Below, piece by piece: positions 6,047 through 14,776 of a DNA stretch of 21,320 nucleotides. The notes beneath the pieces are model-generated. The model saw only the letters and a program-made list of their open reading frames with translations. It did no database searches and was not told the origin of the DNA. The translations under genes were made by a program, and so were the position numbers. Position 1 is the first letter of the stretch. Every line of letters begins with the position of its first letter. The stretch covers positions 1-21,320 of the IMG/VR virus record IMGVR_UViG_3300020392_000098; one strand, written 5' to 3'. The DNA is from a virus.

Positions 6047-7098
6047 TGATAGGTAATTTTTTCTACAACGAAACAATAAGAAAGTCTGTTATTGCTTTCG
6101 GTACATTGTTCAATAATATCAACATAAAAAAATTTGCTGCAGATGGTAAATCTATAAGCACAGTCAAGGTACCGATTGCATACGGTCCTATGCAAAGATT
6201 TTTAGCAAGAGTAGAACAACAATCTAATTTTGATGATAATGTTGCTATAACACTACCAAGATTATCTTTTGAGTTGCAATCATATACGTACGATCCATCT
6301 AGAAAAGCATCACCAATACAAAAATTCTTTTTTCAAACTCCTGATGATAAAAAGAAAGTAAAGAAAATGTTTCTTCCTGTACCATATGATATAGGATTCA
6401 GACTTAGTTTTGCTACTAAATTGCAAGATGATGCTCTGCAGATTATAGAGCAGATACTACCTTTCTTTCAACCATCATATCAAGTTACAGTGAATATGCT
6501 TGAGGGTGCAGATGAAAAAAGAGATATACCATTCACTCTTAGAAACGTATCATTTGTAGATGAGTACGAGGGTGATTTTTCAACTCGAAGATTTATACAA
6601 TATGATCTTGATTTTGTTTGTAAAACATATTTTTACCAAGAAGTTCCTACTGATGAATCTGGTGTTATCAAGAAAGTACAAATAGATTACGCTACAAATA
6701 TAAGGGCACCACGAGCACAAAGATATACAGTTACACCTACAGCAACAAAAGATTATAATGATGATACTGCTACAACAATTACAACAGATATCAATAAAAC
6801 AAAGACACTTGTTAAAGTTAGTTCTGCTGCTTCTCTCTCTGTCAAGACTTATATTCAGATAGATAGTGAAGTCATGTATATAAATGAGATTGATGGTACC
6901 AATGTTATTGTCAAGAGAGGGCAATACGGATCAACCATCACTGAACACTTTGATGGTGCTATCGTGAATCAAGTAGATGCTGTTGATAATGAACTCATAC
7001 CAGTTGGTGATGATTTTGGATTCAGTGAAACAAAATCATTCTTTGGACCTGACGGTAAAACATATAGTCCAACATTAGGACGGGATGTAGATGTCTAA
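6046..7098 (+). CDS. 15: Tail completion / sheath stabiliser gp15
   Basis: The N-terminus (MIGNFFYNETIRKSVIAFGT, residues 1-20) and the block KVPIAYGPMQRFLARV (41-56) line up with T4 gp15 (FYNSSFRRY..., VPITYASKEHF). T4 gp15 is a 272-aa protein that caps the proximal tail and stabilises the sheath. Residues 1-225 are the core. Residues about 243-315 form an extra module with the pattern IQIDSEVMYINEIDG, IVKRGQYGST, HFDGAIV, which recurs in phage structural proteins as a small beta-domain. The last 30 residues (DDFGFSETKSFFGPDGKTYS, 322-341, and on) look like the family's C-terminal tail. It shares TAATG overlaps with genes 14 and 16. Extended but otherwise ordinary gp15. Confidence 0.83.
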   Translation: MIGNFFYNETIRKSVIAFGTLFNNINIKKFAADGKSISTVKVPIAYGPMQRFLARVEQQSNFDDNVAITLPRLSFELQSYTYDPSRKASPIQKFFFQTPDDKKKVKKMFLPVPYDIGFRLSFATKLQDDALQIIEQILPFFQPSYQVTVNMLEGADEKRDIPFTLRNVSFVDEYEGDFSTRRFIQYDLDFVCKTYFYQEVPTDESGVIKKVQIDYATNIRAPRAQRYTVTPTATKDYNDDTATTITTDINKTKTLVKVSSAASLSVKTYIQIDSEVMYINEIDGTNVIVKRGQYGSTITEHFDGAIVNQVDAVDNELIPVGDDFGFSETKSFFGPDGKTYSPTLGRDVDV

Positions 7099-7517
7099 TG
7101 GAAAATTACGATGCTATCGACAAGGCACTCGAAGTAAAGGCAGAGATTGATCAACGTATCAAACCTAAAAAGATTGCTAAAAAATCTCAAGATGATGATC
7201 CTCAAAAGGATTATGAATACAGTCGTGCACAATTATACAGTTTAGTTGAGAAAGGACAAGAAGCGGTAGATGGTATACTTGATGTGTGTTCAGATTCACA
7301 ACATCCCAGAGCATATGAAGTTGCAGGTCAACTTATAAAACACGTAGCAGATACCACAGATAAATTAGTGGATCTTCAGAAAAAAATGAAGGCATTAGAA
7401 GAAGATCAAGGACCTAAGAAGGTAACCAATAACGCACTATTTGTTGGAAGCACGTCAGATTTACAAAAAATGTTAAAGAAAGGTATTCTAAATAATAATG
7501 ATTCAGAAAAATCATGA
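7098..7517 (+). CDS. 16: Small terminase subunit gp16
   Basis: A 139-aa helical protein in the gene 16 position, immediately before the large terminase region; T4 gp16 is 164 aa. Small terminase subunits form rings that recognise concatemeric DNA and stimulate the gp17 motor. Visible features are a charged N-terminus, a Lys-rich stretch (about 22-30) and long helices from about 45 to 110 (SRAQLYSLVEKGQEAVDGIL, then HVADTTDKLVDLQKKMKALE) that suit a coiled-coil oligomerisation core. The short C-terminal tail (LFVGSTSDLQKML) may contact gp17. The start overlaps the gene 15 stop (TAATG) and its TGA stop overlaps the next ATG (ATGA). Confidence 0.82.
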   Translation: MENYDAIDKALEVKAEIDQRIKPKKIAKKSQDDDPQKDYEYSRAQLYSLVEKGQEAVDGILDVCSDSQHPRAYEVAGQLIKHVADTTDKLVDLQKKMKALEEDQGPKKVTNNALFVGSTSDLQKMLKKGILNNNDSEKS

Positions 7518-8206
7518 TAGAAGAGTCCCTCAATAATGCAATAAAAAGAATACAGAAGAAGAAAAAGATGCAAGAAGCATCTGGACTTGCTGCGAGGATG
7601 TCTGCTGCATATACAAAAAATAAAGATGTTATAAAAGCAAGAAGGGGAGTAAAAAAACCTAAGAAGGGTGGTGCTTTAGCAACTACTAAGGGTTCTGATA
7701 TCAAAAAAACAGGTAGTAGTGCATTGACTCCTGTGAAAGATGCAAGGGCAGGGATAACAAAACCAGAACCTGAAGCAAAAGATCAGACTATAAATGTAAA
7801 AGCAACTGAGGTTGGTGGTGATCTTGCAAAAAAAGGTGGTAAGATAACAAAATCTAAAGTAGGATCTATGGTTAACAGTGGTAAAAAAACTGTTGATCCA
7901 AAGAAAAATACTGTAACGTCAGGTGCACAACAAGGAGCGAAAAGACCAGGTTTACCTAAAGACTCTAAGGATCGTGATTTAAAAAGAGATATTGATCAAA
8001 ATTCTGATGAGAAAAGAAGAAAAAAAGCAGAGAAGGCAGAAGCAGAAGCAAAGGAAAAAAGAAGTAAGTTAGCAAAGGGAGTCAGAAGTGCTGCAAAAAG
8101 TGCCATCGGTGGTGCAGCAGCAGCGTATGGTAAAAGTTCATTCAGTGTAAGAGAGGGTATCACATTTGAAAACTTCATAGATAGGGCAGTTCCAGACGAA
8201 GAGTAA
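7514..8206 (+). CDS. Lysine-rich unknown protein between 16 and 17
   Basis: I do not recognise this 230-aa protein. It is strongly basic and low in complexity: an N-terminal Lys/Arg helix (IKRIQKKKKMQEA, residues 11-23), a long disordered-looking part with repeated GGK, KKG and TVDPKKN-type segments (about 40-150), a Lys/Glu/Ala-rich helix (about 165-190), an Ala/Gly stretch (about 190-203), and a distinct acidic-aromatic tail (FSVREGITFENFIDRAVPDE, 210-229). The gene sits between the two terminase genes, with ATGA overlap upstream and TAATG overlap downstream. Its position suggests a DNA-binding or packaging-associated protein, but a head-packaged internal protein is equally possible. T4 has no protein of this kind between genes 16 and 17. 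Confidence 0.68.
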   Translation: MIEESLNNAIKRIQKKKKMQEASGLAARMSAAYTKNKDVIKARRGVKKPKKGGALATTKGSDIKKTGSSALTPVKDARAGITKPEPEAKDQTINVKATEVGGDLAKKGGKITKSKVGSMVNSGKKTVDPKKNTVTSGAQQGAKRPGLPKDSKDRDLKRDIDQNSDEKRRKKAEKAEAEAKEKRSKLAKGVRSAAKSAIGGAAAAYGKSSFSVREGITFENFIDRAVPDEE

Positions 8207-9864
8207 TGCCTACCAGTGACATCTATCTTGGTAATCCAAATCTAAAGAAGGCAAATACCACACAAGAATTTACAGAGGAACACATAGTAGAGTTTCTCAA
8301 ATGTAAGAGTGATCCTGTATATTTTACTGAGAATCATATCAAAATCGTAAACGTGGATGAGGGATTGGTGTCCTTCAACATGTATAAGTATCAGAAGAAA
8401 TTACTCAAAAGATTTCATAAGAATAGATTTAATATATGCAAGATGCCTCGTCAGACTGGTAAGTCAACGACTGTGGTATCATACCTTCTACACTATGCTA
8501 TTTTCAATGATAATGTCAACATCGGAATCCTTGCAAACAAGGCAGCGACTGCTAGAGATCTACTCGGACGATTACAGATGGCGTATGAGAACTTGCCGAG
8601 GTGGATGCAACAAGGAATTGTGGCATGGAATAAAGGTTCACTCGAATTAGAAAATGGATCAAAAATAATAGCAGCATCAACATCTGCATCAGCAGTTCGA
8701 GGTATGTCATTCAATATAATATTCCTTGATGAGTTTGCTTTCGTACAGAATCATCTAGCTGATGACTTCTTTGCATCTGTGTATCCTACAATATCTTCTG
8801 GTAAATCTACAAAAGTTATAATAGTATCCACACCTCATGGTATGAACCATTTTTATAGGATGTGGCATGATGCTGAACGTGGGCAGAACGAGTATGTTGC
8901 CACGGAGGTGCATTGGTCTGAAGTGCCAGGTCGTGATAAGAAATGGAAAGAACAAACGATAAGAAATACAAGTAAACAACAGTTTGCTATTGAGTTTGAG
9001 TGTGAGTTTCTTGGATCAGTAGACACACTTATAGCAGCAGCAAAACTCAAGGCACTTGTGTACGAGCAACCCATAGAACAAAATGGTAAGTTGTCTGTGT
9101 ACGAGAAACCATTTAGTAAACGAGATTATATCATCACAGTTGATGTAGCGAGAGGTGTAGGAAAAGATTACAGTGCATTTATTGTCGCTGACATCACAGA
9201 GTTTCCGTATAAAATTGTTGCCACATACAGAGATAATGAAATCAAACCAATGCTTTTTCCCTCTGTAATTGAAGATGTAGCAAAGGCATATAATAATGCA
9301 TATGTTCTATGTGAAGTTAATGATATAGGAGATCAGGTAGCATCTATATTATTCTATGATCTAGAGTATGAAAACTTACTCATGGTTGCCATGCGTGGTA
9401 GAGCAGGTCAGATTGTGGGTTCAGGATTCTCTGGTGTCAAAACACAACTAGGTGTCAAGATGAGCACTACCACTAAGAAGGTTGGTTGTTCAAACCTGAA
9501 GACACTGATTGAAGAGGATAAACTTACCTTCTGTGATTATAATATTATAAGTGAACTTACCACCTTTATACAAAGAAAACAATCATTCGAGGCAGAAGAG
9601 GGATGTAATGATGACCTTGCCATGTGTCTGGTCATATTCTCTTGGTTGGTTGCACAGGATTATTTCAAGGAGATGACTGACTCTGATGTTAGAAAGAGGA
9701 TATATGAAGAACAAAAAAATGCTATTGAACAAGACATGGCACCATTCGGTTTTGTAAGTGACGGATTTGAATTAGAAGAACAAACCACAGTAGAGTCTGA
9801 TGGCACTGTGTGGAAGACAGATGAGTATGGTGATAGATCATATATGTGGGAGTATCTCTCCTAA
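8206..9864 (+). CDS. 17: Large terminase subunit gp17
   Basis: At 552 aa it is slightly shorter than T4 gp17 (610 aa). It is the ATP-driven DNA packaging motor with a C-terminal nuclease that cuts the concatemer. The ATPase domain carries Walker A PRQTGKST at 81-88, Walker B IIFLDE at 171-176 (catalytic Glu 176) and the coupling motif STP at 208-210. The nuclease domain shows an RNase H-like acidic triad: D313 in TVDVARG, E370 in LCEVND, and D469 or D470 in CNDDLAM, equivalent to T4 D401, E458 and D542. All key residues appear intact, so the protein should be active. The start overlaps the preceding stop as TAATG. It ends the coupled gene chain that begins at gene 13. Confidence 0.95.
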   Translation: MPTSDIYLGNPNLKKANTTQEFTEEHIVEFLKCKSDPVYFTENHIKIVNVDEGLVSFNMYKYQKKLLKRFHKNRFNICKMPRQTGKSTTVVSYLLHYAIFNDNVNIGILANKAATARDLLGRLQMAYENLPRWMQQGIVAWNKGSLELENGSKIIAASTSASAVRGMSFNIIFLDEFAFVQNHLADDFFASVYPTISSGKSTKVIIVSTPHGMNHFYRMWHDAERGQNEYVATEVHWSEVPGRDKKWKEQTIRNTSKQQFAIEFECEFLGSVDTLIAAAKLKALVYEQPIEQNGKLSVYEKPFSKRDYIITVDVARGVGKDYSAFIVADITEFPYKIVATYRDNEIKPMLFPSVIEDVAKAYNNAYVLCEVNDIGDQVASILFYDLEYENLLMVAMRGRAGQIVGSGFSGVKTQLGVKMSTTTKKVGCSNLKTLIEEDKLTFCDYNIISELTTFIQRKQSFEAEEGCNDDLAMCLVIFSWLVAQDYFKEMTDSDVRKRIYEEQKNAIEQDMAPFGFVSDGFELEEQTTVESDGTVWKTDEYGDRSYMWEYLS

Positions 9865-9870
9865 TACGCA

Positions 9871-9878
9871 CATAAATA
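9871..9878 (+). promoter_or_regulatory. T4-like late promoter before gene 18
   Basis: CATAAATA lies just after the gene 17 stop and 55 nt before the gene 18 ATG. A second AT-rich element, CTAAATAA at 9888-9895, is nearby and is less like the consensus. Confidence 0.65.
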
Positions 9879-9932
9879 CTCCTTTTCCTAAATAATTTCA
9901 GTCAAAAAGCTATGGTACTGTAGGGAGTTAGA

Positions 9933-12140
9933 ATGGCACTTCGATTAGCATCTCCAGGTATATCAGTAAGAGAAGTTGATTTGACCCGTGGGGCGGTAGA
10001 TTTCACCCTCAACGTCGTAGCGGGTTTAGCGGCTCCTTTCAAACGAGGACCTGTCAATGAAATTACTAGAATAAACAATGAGAAAGAATTAATAGATGTT
10101 TTCGGCACACCTGGTGTTGGAACAACTGACAGACATTATGAGTGCTGGTATTCAGCAGCGAATTTTCTTTCATACGGTGGTAAATTAGACGTAGTAAGAT
10201 CAGCAGGTGGTGACCTCAATAATGCGAACGCAGGTGTGAATACCTCTGCGTTAGGCGGTATCTATGGTGGTGCACTCGTTGTTGAAAACTATGAAGATTG
10301 GGAAAACAATCACGAGGATGATACAAACTGGTATTGGGCAGGTAAATATCCTGGCAATTACAACAACGGAGTAAAGGTTTGCGTCATTGACAACTTTGCT
10401 GATCAAATTATTACACCAAACACCTTTACAGGTGGTAATATGGCAGCAGTGGTTGTTGGAGCAGGGGTAACACAGGCACTGACAGGTAAATCAATTGGTG
10501 TTGGTACGGTTACTGATGCAAGTGGATTCCTAAAAGGTATTGTTGCCAAGAAAACTGATACAACAGTCGAGGTGAGAGTTGTAAGCACAGTTATCGGTGG
10601 CACTGAAACAGAGGTTGATTACCAACCTAACTCACAATTTGAGTTCAAGACAGGTTCGGGAGTATTCTTCACTAATGCTTCAGGCACAAACGTTGCTTCA
10701 TCATCAGGTGGATCACCTGATCACACAGTTACAGATTGGTATGATTCACAGAATCTACTGACAAGTGTGGCAGACGGAGGAACCGATGCATTCACTGTGA
10801 CATGGAGATCTGTTCTCAACAAACCAAAAGACAGTAATTGGACAAGAGCAAGAAAAGGTAGAAATGACGCACTGAACATTGTGGTCATTGATGTAGACGG
10901 ACTTGTGACAGACGAACCTGGTTCAATCATAGAGAAGTTTGGCAATCTATCAAAAGCTGGAGACGCACAAGGTATAGGTGGTGCTCCAATATACTATAAG
11001 AATTTCTTAGCAGAGAAATCAGAATTCATTTGGTCTGGACAACACGTTACTGCTGCTGATGATGCTCATCATGGCACTACGGTTACAGCAAGTGGATACT
11101 CATCTGGATTTACTGCAGTTACAGACGCAGCAGGTTCATGGGGACAAGACGCTAAGAACAATAAGTTCTCCTCAATCGGTAACGCAAGTTACTCCTTAGA
11201 ATCAGGAAGAGATTATCAAGGTATAGGATTGTATGATCCCCCACTTGGTGACATCTTGAACGCATATGATAAGTTCAATGATGACGTGAATAGCGACATC
11301 AGGTTCTTATTACAAGGTAGTGCACATAAGACAAAAGAGGAGGAGCAAGCGAAAGCAAATAAACTCATCTCTATATGTGAACTAAGAAAAGATTGCATCA
11401 CATTCATCTCACCAAATAGAGGAGCAACAGTAAACGTTGCAGACCCTGCTGATCAACTCAAGAATGTATTAAGTTTCTTCGGTCCTATCACCGCATCATC
11501 ATATGCAATATTCGACACAGGATATCAGTATGTGTATGATAGATTCAATAAGAAGTTTATTTACATGCCAATCTCTGCAGACATTGCAGGTTTGTGTGTA
11601 AGAACTGATAGGGATCAATTCCCATGGTTCTCACCTGCAGGTTTGGTAAGAGGTGGACTCAACTTTACAGTGAAGTTGGCATTCAATCCTGGTCAGGATG
11701 CGAGAGACCAGTTGTACTCAAATAGAATCAACCCTGTTATCTCAAGAGCTGGCGACGGTGTTATTCTATTCGGTGACAAAACTGCTATGGCGGTTGAGAG
11801 TGCATTCGATAGAATCAACGTTAGAAGATTGTTTATCACACTTGAGGTTGCAATCGAGAACGCTGCTAAGTCAGTGCTCTTTGAACTCAATGATGCTGGA
11901 ACTAGACAAAACTTTGTCAATATCGTTGAACCATTCTTACGTGACGTACAAGCGAAGAGAGGTATTCAAGACTTCCTATTAGTTTGTGACGAGACAAACA
12001 ACACACCTGATGTAATTGACCGCAATGAGTTCCTTGCAGACATATTCATCAAACCCGCAAGATCAATTAACTTCATTGGTCTAACATTCGTTGCTACAAG
12101 AACTGGAGTATCCTTCAGTGAAGTTGTAGGAACTGTGTAA
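9933..12140 (+). CDS. 18: Tail sheath protein gp18
   Basis: A 735-aa contractile sheath protein (T4 gp18 is 659 aa). The N-terminus LASPGISVREVDLTRG (residues 5-20) is the sheath-family opening, followed by an AAPFKRGPVNEITRIN-like strand and the conserved C-terminal region with FITLEVAIENAAKSVLFELN (about 635-654) and the closing FVATRTGVSFSEVVGTV. The central part (about 150-460) is Gly/Thr/Asp-rich and likely forms the exposed protruding domains that vary between phages and account for the extra length. The ATG at 9933 has AGGGAG upstream (GTAGGGAGTTAGA), one of the better ribosome sites in the structural cluster. It begins a late unit with gene 19 18 nt downstream. Confidence 0.94.
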   Translation: MALRLASPGISVREVDLTRGAVDFTLNVVAGLAAPFKRGPVNEITRINNEKELIDVFGTPGVGTTDRHYECWYSAANFLSYGGKLDVVRSAGGDLNNANAGVNTSALGGIYGGALVVENYEDWENNHEDDTNWYWAGKYPGNYNNGVKVCVIDNFADQIITPNTFTGGNMAAVVVGAGVTQALTGKSIGVGTVTDASGFLKGIVAKKTDTTVEVRVVSTVIGGTETEVDYQPNSQFEFKTGSGVFFTNASGTNVASSSGGSPDHTVTDWYDSQNLLTSVADGGTDAFTVTWRSVLNKPKDSNWTRARKGRNDALNIVVIDVDGLVTDEPGSIIEKFGNLSKAGDAQGIGGAPIYYKNFLAEKSEFIWSGQHVTAADDAHHGTTVTASGYSSGFTAVTDAAGSWGQDAKNNKFSSIGNASYSLESGRDYQGIGLYDPPLGDILNAYDKFNDDVNSDIRFLLQGSAHKTKEEEQAKANKLISICELRKDCITFISPNRGATVNVADPADQLKNVLSFFGPITASSYAIFDTGYQYVYDRFNKKFIYMPISADIAGLCVRTDRDQFPWFSPAGLVRGGLNFTVKLAFNPGQDARDQLYSNRINPVISRAGDGVILFGDKTAMAVESAFDRINVRRLFITLEVAIENAAKSVLFELNDAGTRQNFVNIVEPFLRDVQAKRGIQDFLLVCDETNNTPDVIDRNEFLADIFIKPARSINFIGLTFVATRTGVSFSEVVGTV

Positions 12141-12158
12141 TAGGAGACCCACACAATT

Positions 12159-12794
12159 ATGGCATTAGACAGAAACATTTTTTCCATACCAAACAATGAG
12201 AGGTCGATTGACTCTTTCAAATCAAGGTTGGTTCAGGGTGGTGCTCGTCCTAATCTCTTCGAGGTTGAGATGGACTTCCCTTCAGGTGTAGGTATTTTCG
12301 ACGAGGAGATTGAGAATACAAGACACAGAATGATGATCAAGGGTGCACAGTTACCTGCATCAAACATCGCTGAAGTTGTCGTTCCTTTTAGGGGAAGACA
12401 ACTCAAGGTGGCAGGTGACAGGAGATTTGATCCTTGGACAATCACAGTCATCAATGACGGTGACTTCAAACTCAGAGAAGCATTTGAACGTTGGTCAAAC
12501 TTCATAGTCAAAGTATCTGACGGATCTGGTACTATCAATCCATCTGATTACTTTGCTGATTGGATAGTCAACCAGTTAGGACGTGCATCTACTGATTTGA
12601 ATCTAAGAGGAGAAAACAATCCAGCAACTCTTCCAGTTCTAAGAAGATATCAAATGCATGGATGTTGGCCGAGTCAGGTAAGTGCAGTTGAATTATCATA
12701 TGATACTGCTGACGTAATCGAAGAATTCCAAGTTACCCTCCAAGTACAATGGTGGGAAGCATATGATAGCAATTCTGATGATTCTGTAGTATAA
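12159..12794 (+). CDS. 19: Tail tube protein gp19
   Basis: 211 aa, compared with 163 aa for T4 gp19. It polymerises into the inner tail tube through which DNA passes. Recognisable parts are GARPNLFEVEMDFPSG (28-43), the AQLPASNIAEVVVPFRGRQL block (64-83), GDRRFDPWTITVINDGDFKL (86-105) and the closing strand VTLQVQWWEAY (191-201), all typical of myovirus tail-tube beta-barrels. TAGGAGACC upstream supplies a Shine-Dalgarno (AGGAG), 18 nt after the gene 18 stop; no separate late motif is present in that gap, so it is likely co-transcribed with 18. Confidence 0.93.
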   Translation: MALDRNIFSIPNNERSIDSFKSRLVQGGARPNLFEVEMDFPSGVGIFDEEIENTRHRMMIKGAQLPASNIAEVVVPFRGRQLKVAGDRRFDPWTITVINDGDFKLREAFERWSNFIVKVSDGSGTINPSDYFADWIVNQLGRASTDLNLRGENNPATLPVLRRYQMHGCWPSQVSAVELSYDTADVIEEFQVTLQVQWWEAYDSNSDDSVV

Positions 12795-12800
12795 TAAATA
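12793..12800 (+). promoter_or_regulatory. T4-like late promoter before gene 20
   Basis: AATAAATA ends 24 nt before the gene 20 ATG. The gene 19 stop TAA (12792-12794) overlaps the 5' end of the motif. Confidence 0.6.
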
Positions 12801-12823
12801 GGTCAACACAGTAAAATATAATT

Positions 12824-14494
12824 ATGGCTAAGCTTTTTGGGTTCTCAATTGATGAACCCAACAAAGAGAATAAGAATATAATCAGTCCTGTCCCCCAAAA
12901 TAACGAGGACGGGGCTGATTATTTTCTGTCGAGTGGATTTTACGGACAGTATGTAGATATTGAAGGTGTATTTCGCACAGAGTTTGATGTAATAAAAAGA
13001 TATCGTGACATGTCACTTCATCCTGAGTGTGACACTGCAATAGAACATGTTGTCAATGAGGCAATTGTATCTGATAGTAATGATAGTCCAGTAGAAGTCA
13101 ATCTGGATAACTTGAATGTAAGCAACTCGATGAAGAATGTCATCAGGGAGGAGTTCAAGGGAGTAAAAGACTTACTTAATTTTGATAAGAAGGCACATGA
13201 GATATTCAGAAACTGGTATGTAGATGGTAGATTATATTATCATAAGGTTATTGACTTACAAAAACCTGATGAGGGAATACAAGAGCTGAGATACATCGAT
13301 TCTCTCAAACTCAAGTTGATGAGAGTTCAACAAAAAGATGGTAAAGAGAAAGGAGTACCAGTATTACCTTACTCAGGTGCAGGCACAGTAACAAAAGATG
13401 CAAAGGTGGTAGAGTTTTATACTTACTATCCACAGGGCATGGCACAGAAGTATGGATCTGTTGCAGGTAAAGGTGTGAAGATAGCAAAGGATGCAATCAC
13501 ACACGTTCACTCAGGATTGATTGACAGAAATAAAAAACTGACTCTTTCTTATCTTCATAAAGCAATCAAAGGTCTCAATCAATTACGTATGATTGAGGAT
13601 TCTCTTGTCATTTACAGGTTATCAAGGGCACCAGAACGTAGAATATTCTACATTGACGTTGGTAACTTACCAAAAATAAAGGCAGAACAATACTTGCGTG
13701 ATGTTATGATGAGATATCGTAACAAGTTGGTTTACGATGCAAACACAGGTGAGATCAAAGATGACAAGAAGTTTATGTCTATGTTGGAAGACTTCTGGTT
13801 ACCAAGAAGAGAGGGTGGAAGAGGAACCGAGATTTCTACATTGCCAGGTGGGCAGAATCTAGGTGAATTAACAGATATTGATTACTTCCAGAAAAAATTA
13901 TATCGTTCATTGAATGTGCCTGAGTCAAGAATTGGTGCTAATGATGGATTCAATTTAGGTAGATCATCTGAAATTTTGCGTGATGAACTTATGTTTAGTA
14001 AGTTTGTAGGTAGACTCAGAAAAAGATTTAGTGGTTTGTTCATAGACATTCTAAGAACACAACTTATACTGAAAAACATTGTGACACCAGAAGACTTCGA
14101 TAAGATGTCTGAGCACATACAGTTTGATTATAAGTATGATAATCATTTTGCAGAACTCAAAGATCATGAATTGATGACTGAGCGTCTCAACATAATGGTC
14201 GCAATTGAACCATACATCGGTACATACTATTCAAGAGATTATGTCAAGCGTAAGGTCTTACGTCAAACAGATGATGAGATAGAAGAGATGGCACAAGAGA
14301 TGGAAGAGGAAAACGCATCAGGTGTTGGTGTACCTCTTGAAACTCAGAATATGATGGTTCAAGGTAGATTAGATACAGAGAAAGAGGCAGCAAAGAATTT
14401 AGGTAAGACACCAAAGGAACCTGACATAGCAAATGCAAAGGGAGAAGGGAGCACTGAAGCACCTGGCATAGATATCAAGAAGGCGAAGATATAA
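12824..14494 (+). CDS. 20: Portal vertex protein gp20
   Basis: 556 aa (T4 gp20 is 524 aa). It forms the dodecameric portal that nucleates the prohead and serves as the DNA channel. The N-terminal part contains VFRTEFDVIKRYRDMSLHPE (49-68) followed by CDTAIEHVVNEAIV (69-82), a hallmark of T4-type portals. The middle holds the conserved stretch LRMIEDSLVIYRLSRAPERR (254-273) and IFYIDVGNLPKIKAEQYLRD (274-293), widely used as a cyanophage marker region. DFWLPRREGGRGTEISTLPGG follows. The C-terminus (about 480-556) is acidic and Lys/Glu-rich, probably flexible. Intact; no clear Shine-Dalgarno, but a late promoter lies directly upstream. Confidence 0.96.
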   Translation: MAKLFGFSIDEPNKENKNIISPVPQNNEDGADYFLSSGFYGQYVDIEGVFRTEFDVIKRYRDMSLHPECDTAIEHVVNEAIVSDSNDSPVEVNLDNLNVSNSMKNVIREEFKGVKDLLNFDKKAHEIFRNWYVDGRLYYHKVIDLQKPDEGIQELRYIDSLKLKLMRVQQKDGKEKGVPVLPYSGAGTVTKDAKVVEFYTYYPQGMAQKYGSVAGKGVKIAKDAITHVHSGLIDRNKKLTLSYLHKAIKGLNQLRMIEDSLVIYRLSRAPERRIFYIDVGNLPKIKAEQYLRDVMMRYRNKLVYDANTGEIKDDKKFMSMLEDFWLPRREGGRGTEISTLPGGQNLGELTDIDYFQKKLYRSLNVPESRIGANDGFNLGRSSEILRDELMFSKFVGRLRKRFSGLFIDILRTQLILKNIVTPEDFDKMSEHIQFDYKYDNHFAELKDHELMTERLNIMVAIEPYIGTYYSRDYVKRKVLRQTDDEIEEMAQEMEEENASGVGVPLETQNMMVQGRLDTEKEAAKNLGKTPKEPDIANAKGEGSTEAPGIDIKKAKI

Positions 14495-14497
14495 ATA
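14490..14497 (+). promoter_or_regulatory. T4-like late promoter before gene 67
   Basis: TATAAATA, identical to the T4 consensus, ends 28 nt before the ATG at 14525. The gene 20 stop TAA (14492-14494) sits inside it. Confidence 0.7.
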
Positions 14498-14524
14498 ACA
14501 CTAAGTGTTTATTAGAATTATTTT

Positions 14525-14776
14525 ATGGAACCGCAAGAAATTGTAGACCTTGTTGGAACAGACGCACCTTCATCGGAAGTGTCTGATGCTATCAAGCAAG
14601 CATTATATGCGAAATCAGTTGAAAGGGTTGATGCTGTAACACCTGATGTTGCATCAGTATTGTTTGGTGGGGAACCAGAAGAACAAGAAGTAGAAGATGA
14701 AGCACCAGAGGCAGAAGCAGAAACCGAAGTAAACGCTGAACTTGAACAAGAACCTGAACAGGAAACAGAAGAATGA
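14525..14776 (+). CDS. 67: Prohead core protein gp67
   Basis: 83 aa, similar in size to T4 gp67 (about 80 aa) and in the same position between the portal and protease genes. gp67 is a small internal core protein needed for correct prohead shape and is later cut by gp21. The N-terminal half is helical (IVDLVGTDAPSSEVSDAIKQ, 6-25, then ALYAKSVERVDAV). The C-terminal 35 residues are almost entirely Glu/Ala/Pro/Gln, giving a strongly acidic tail like that of T4 gp67. The stop overlaps the following ATG as ATGA. Confidence 0.75.
   Translation: MEPQEIVDLVGTDAPSSEVSDAIKQALYAKSVERVDAVTPDVASVLFGGEPEEQEVEDEAPEAEAETEVNAELEQEPEQETEE

Noticed and set aside
6580-6924. 114-aa minus-strand ORF rich in Cys and Ile inside gene 15
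   Set aside because: Antisense shadow of Asp/Thr-rich coding sequence; no promoter or ribosome site.
8357-8650. 97-aa alternate-frame ORF inside gene 17
   Set aside because: It overlaps the terminase ATPase domain; Cys/Arg-rich shadow translation without a ribosome site.
11698-11982. Second-frame plus-strand ORF of 94 aa inside gene 18
   Set aside because: It is fully contained in the well-recognised sheath gene in another frame, with composition typical of a shadow.
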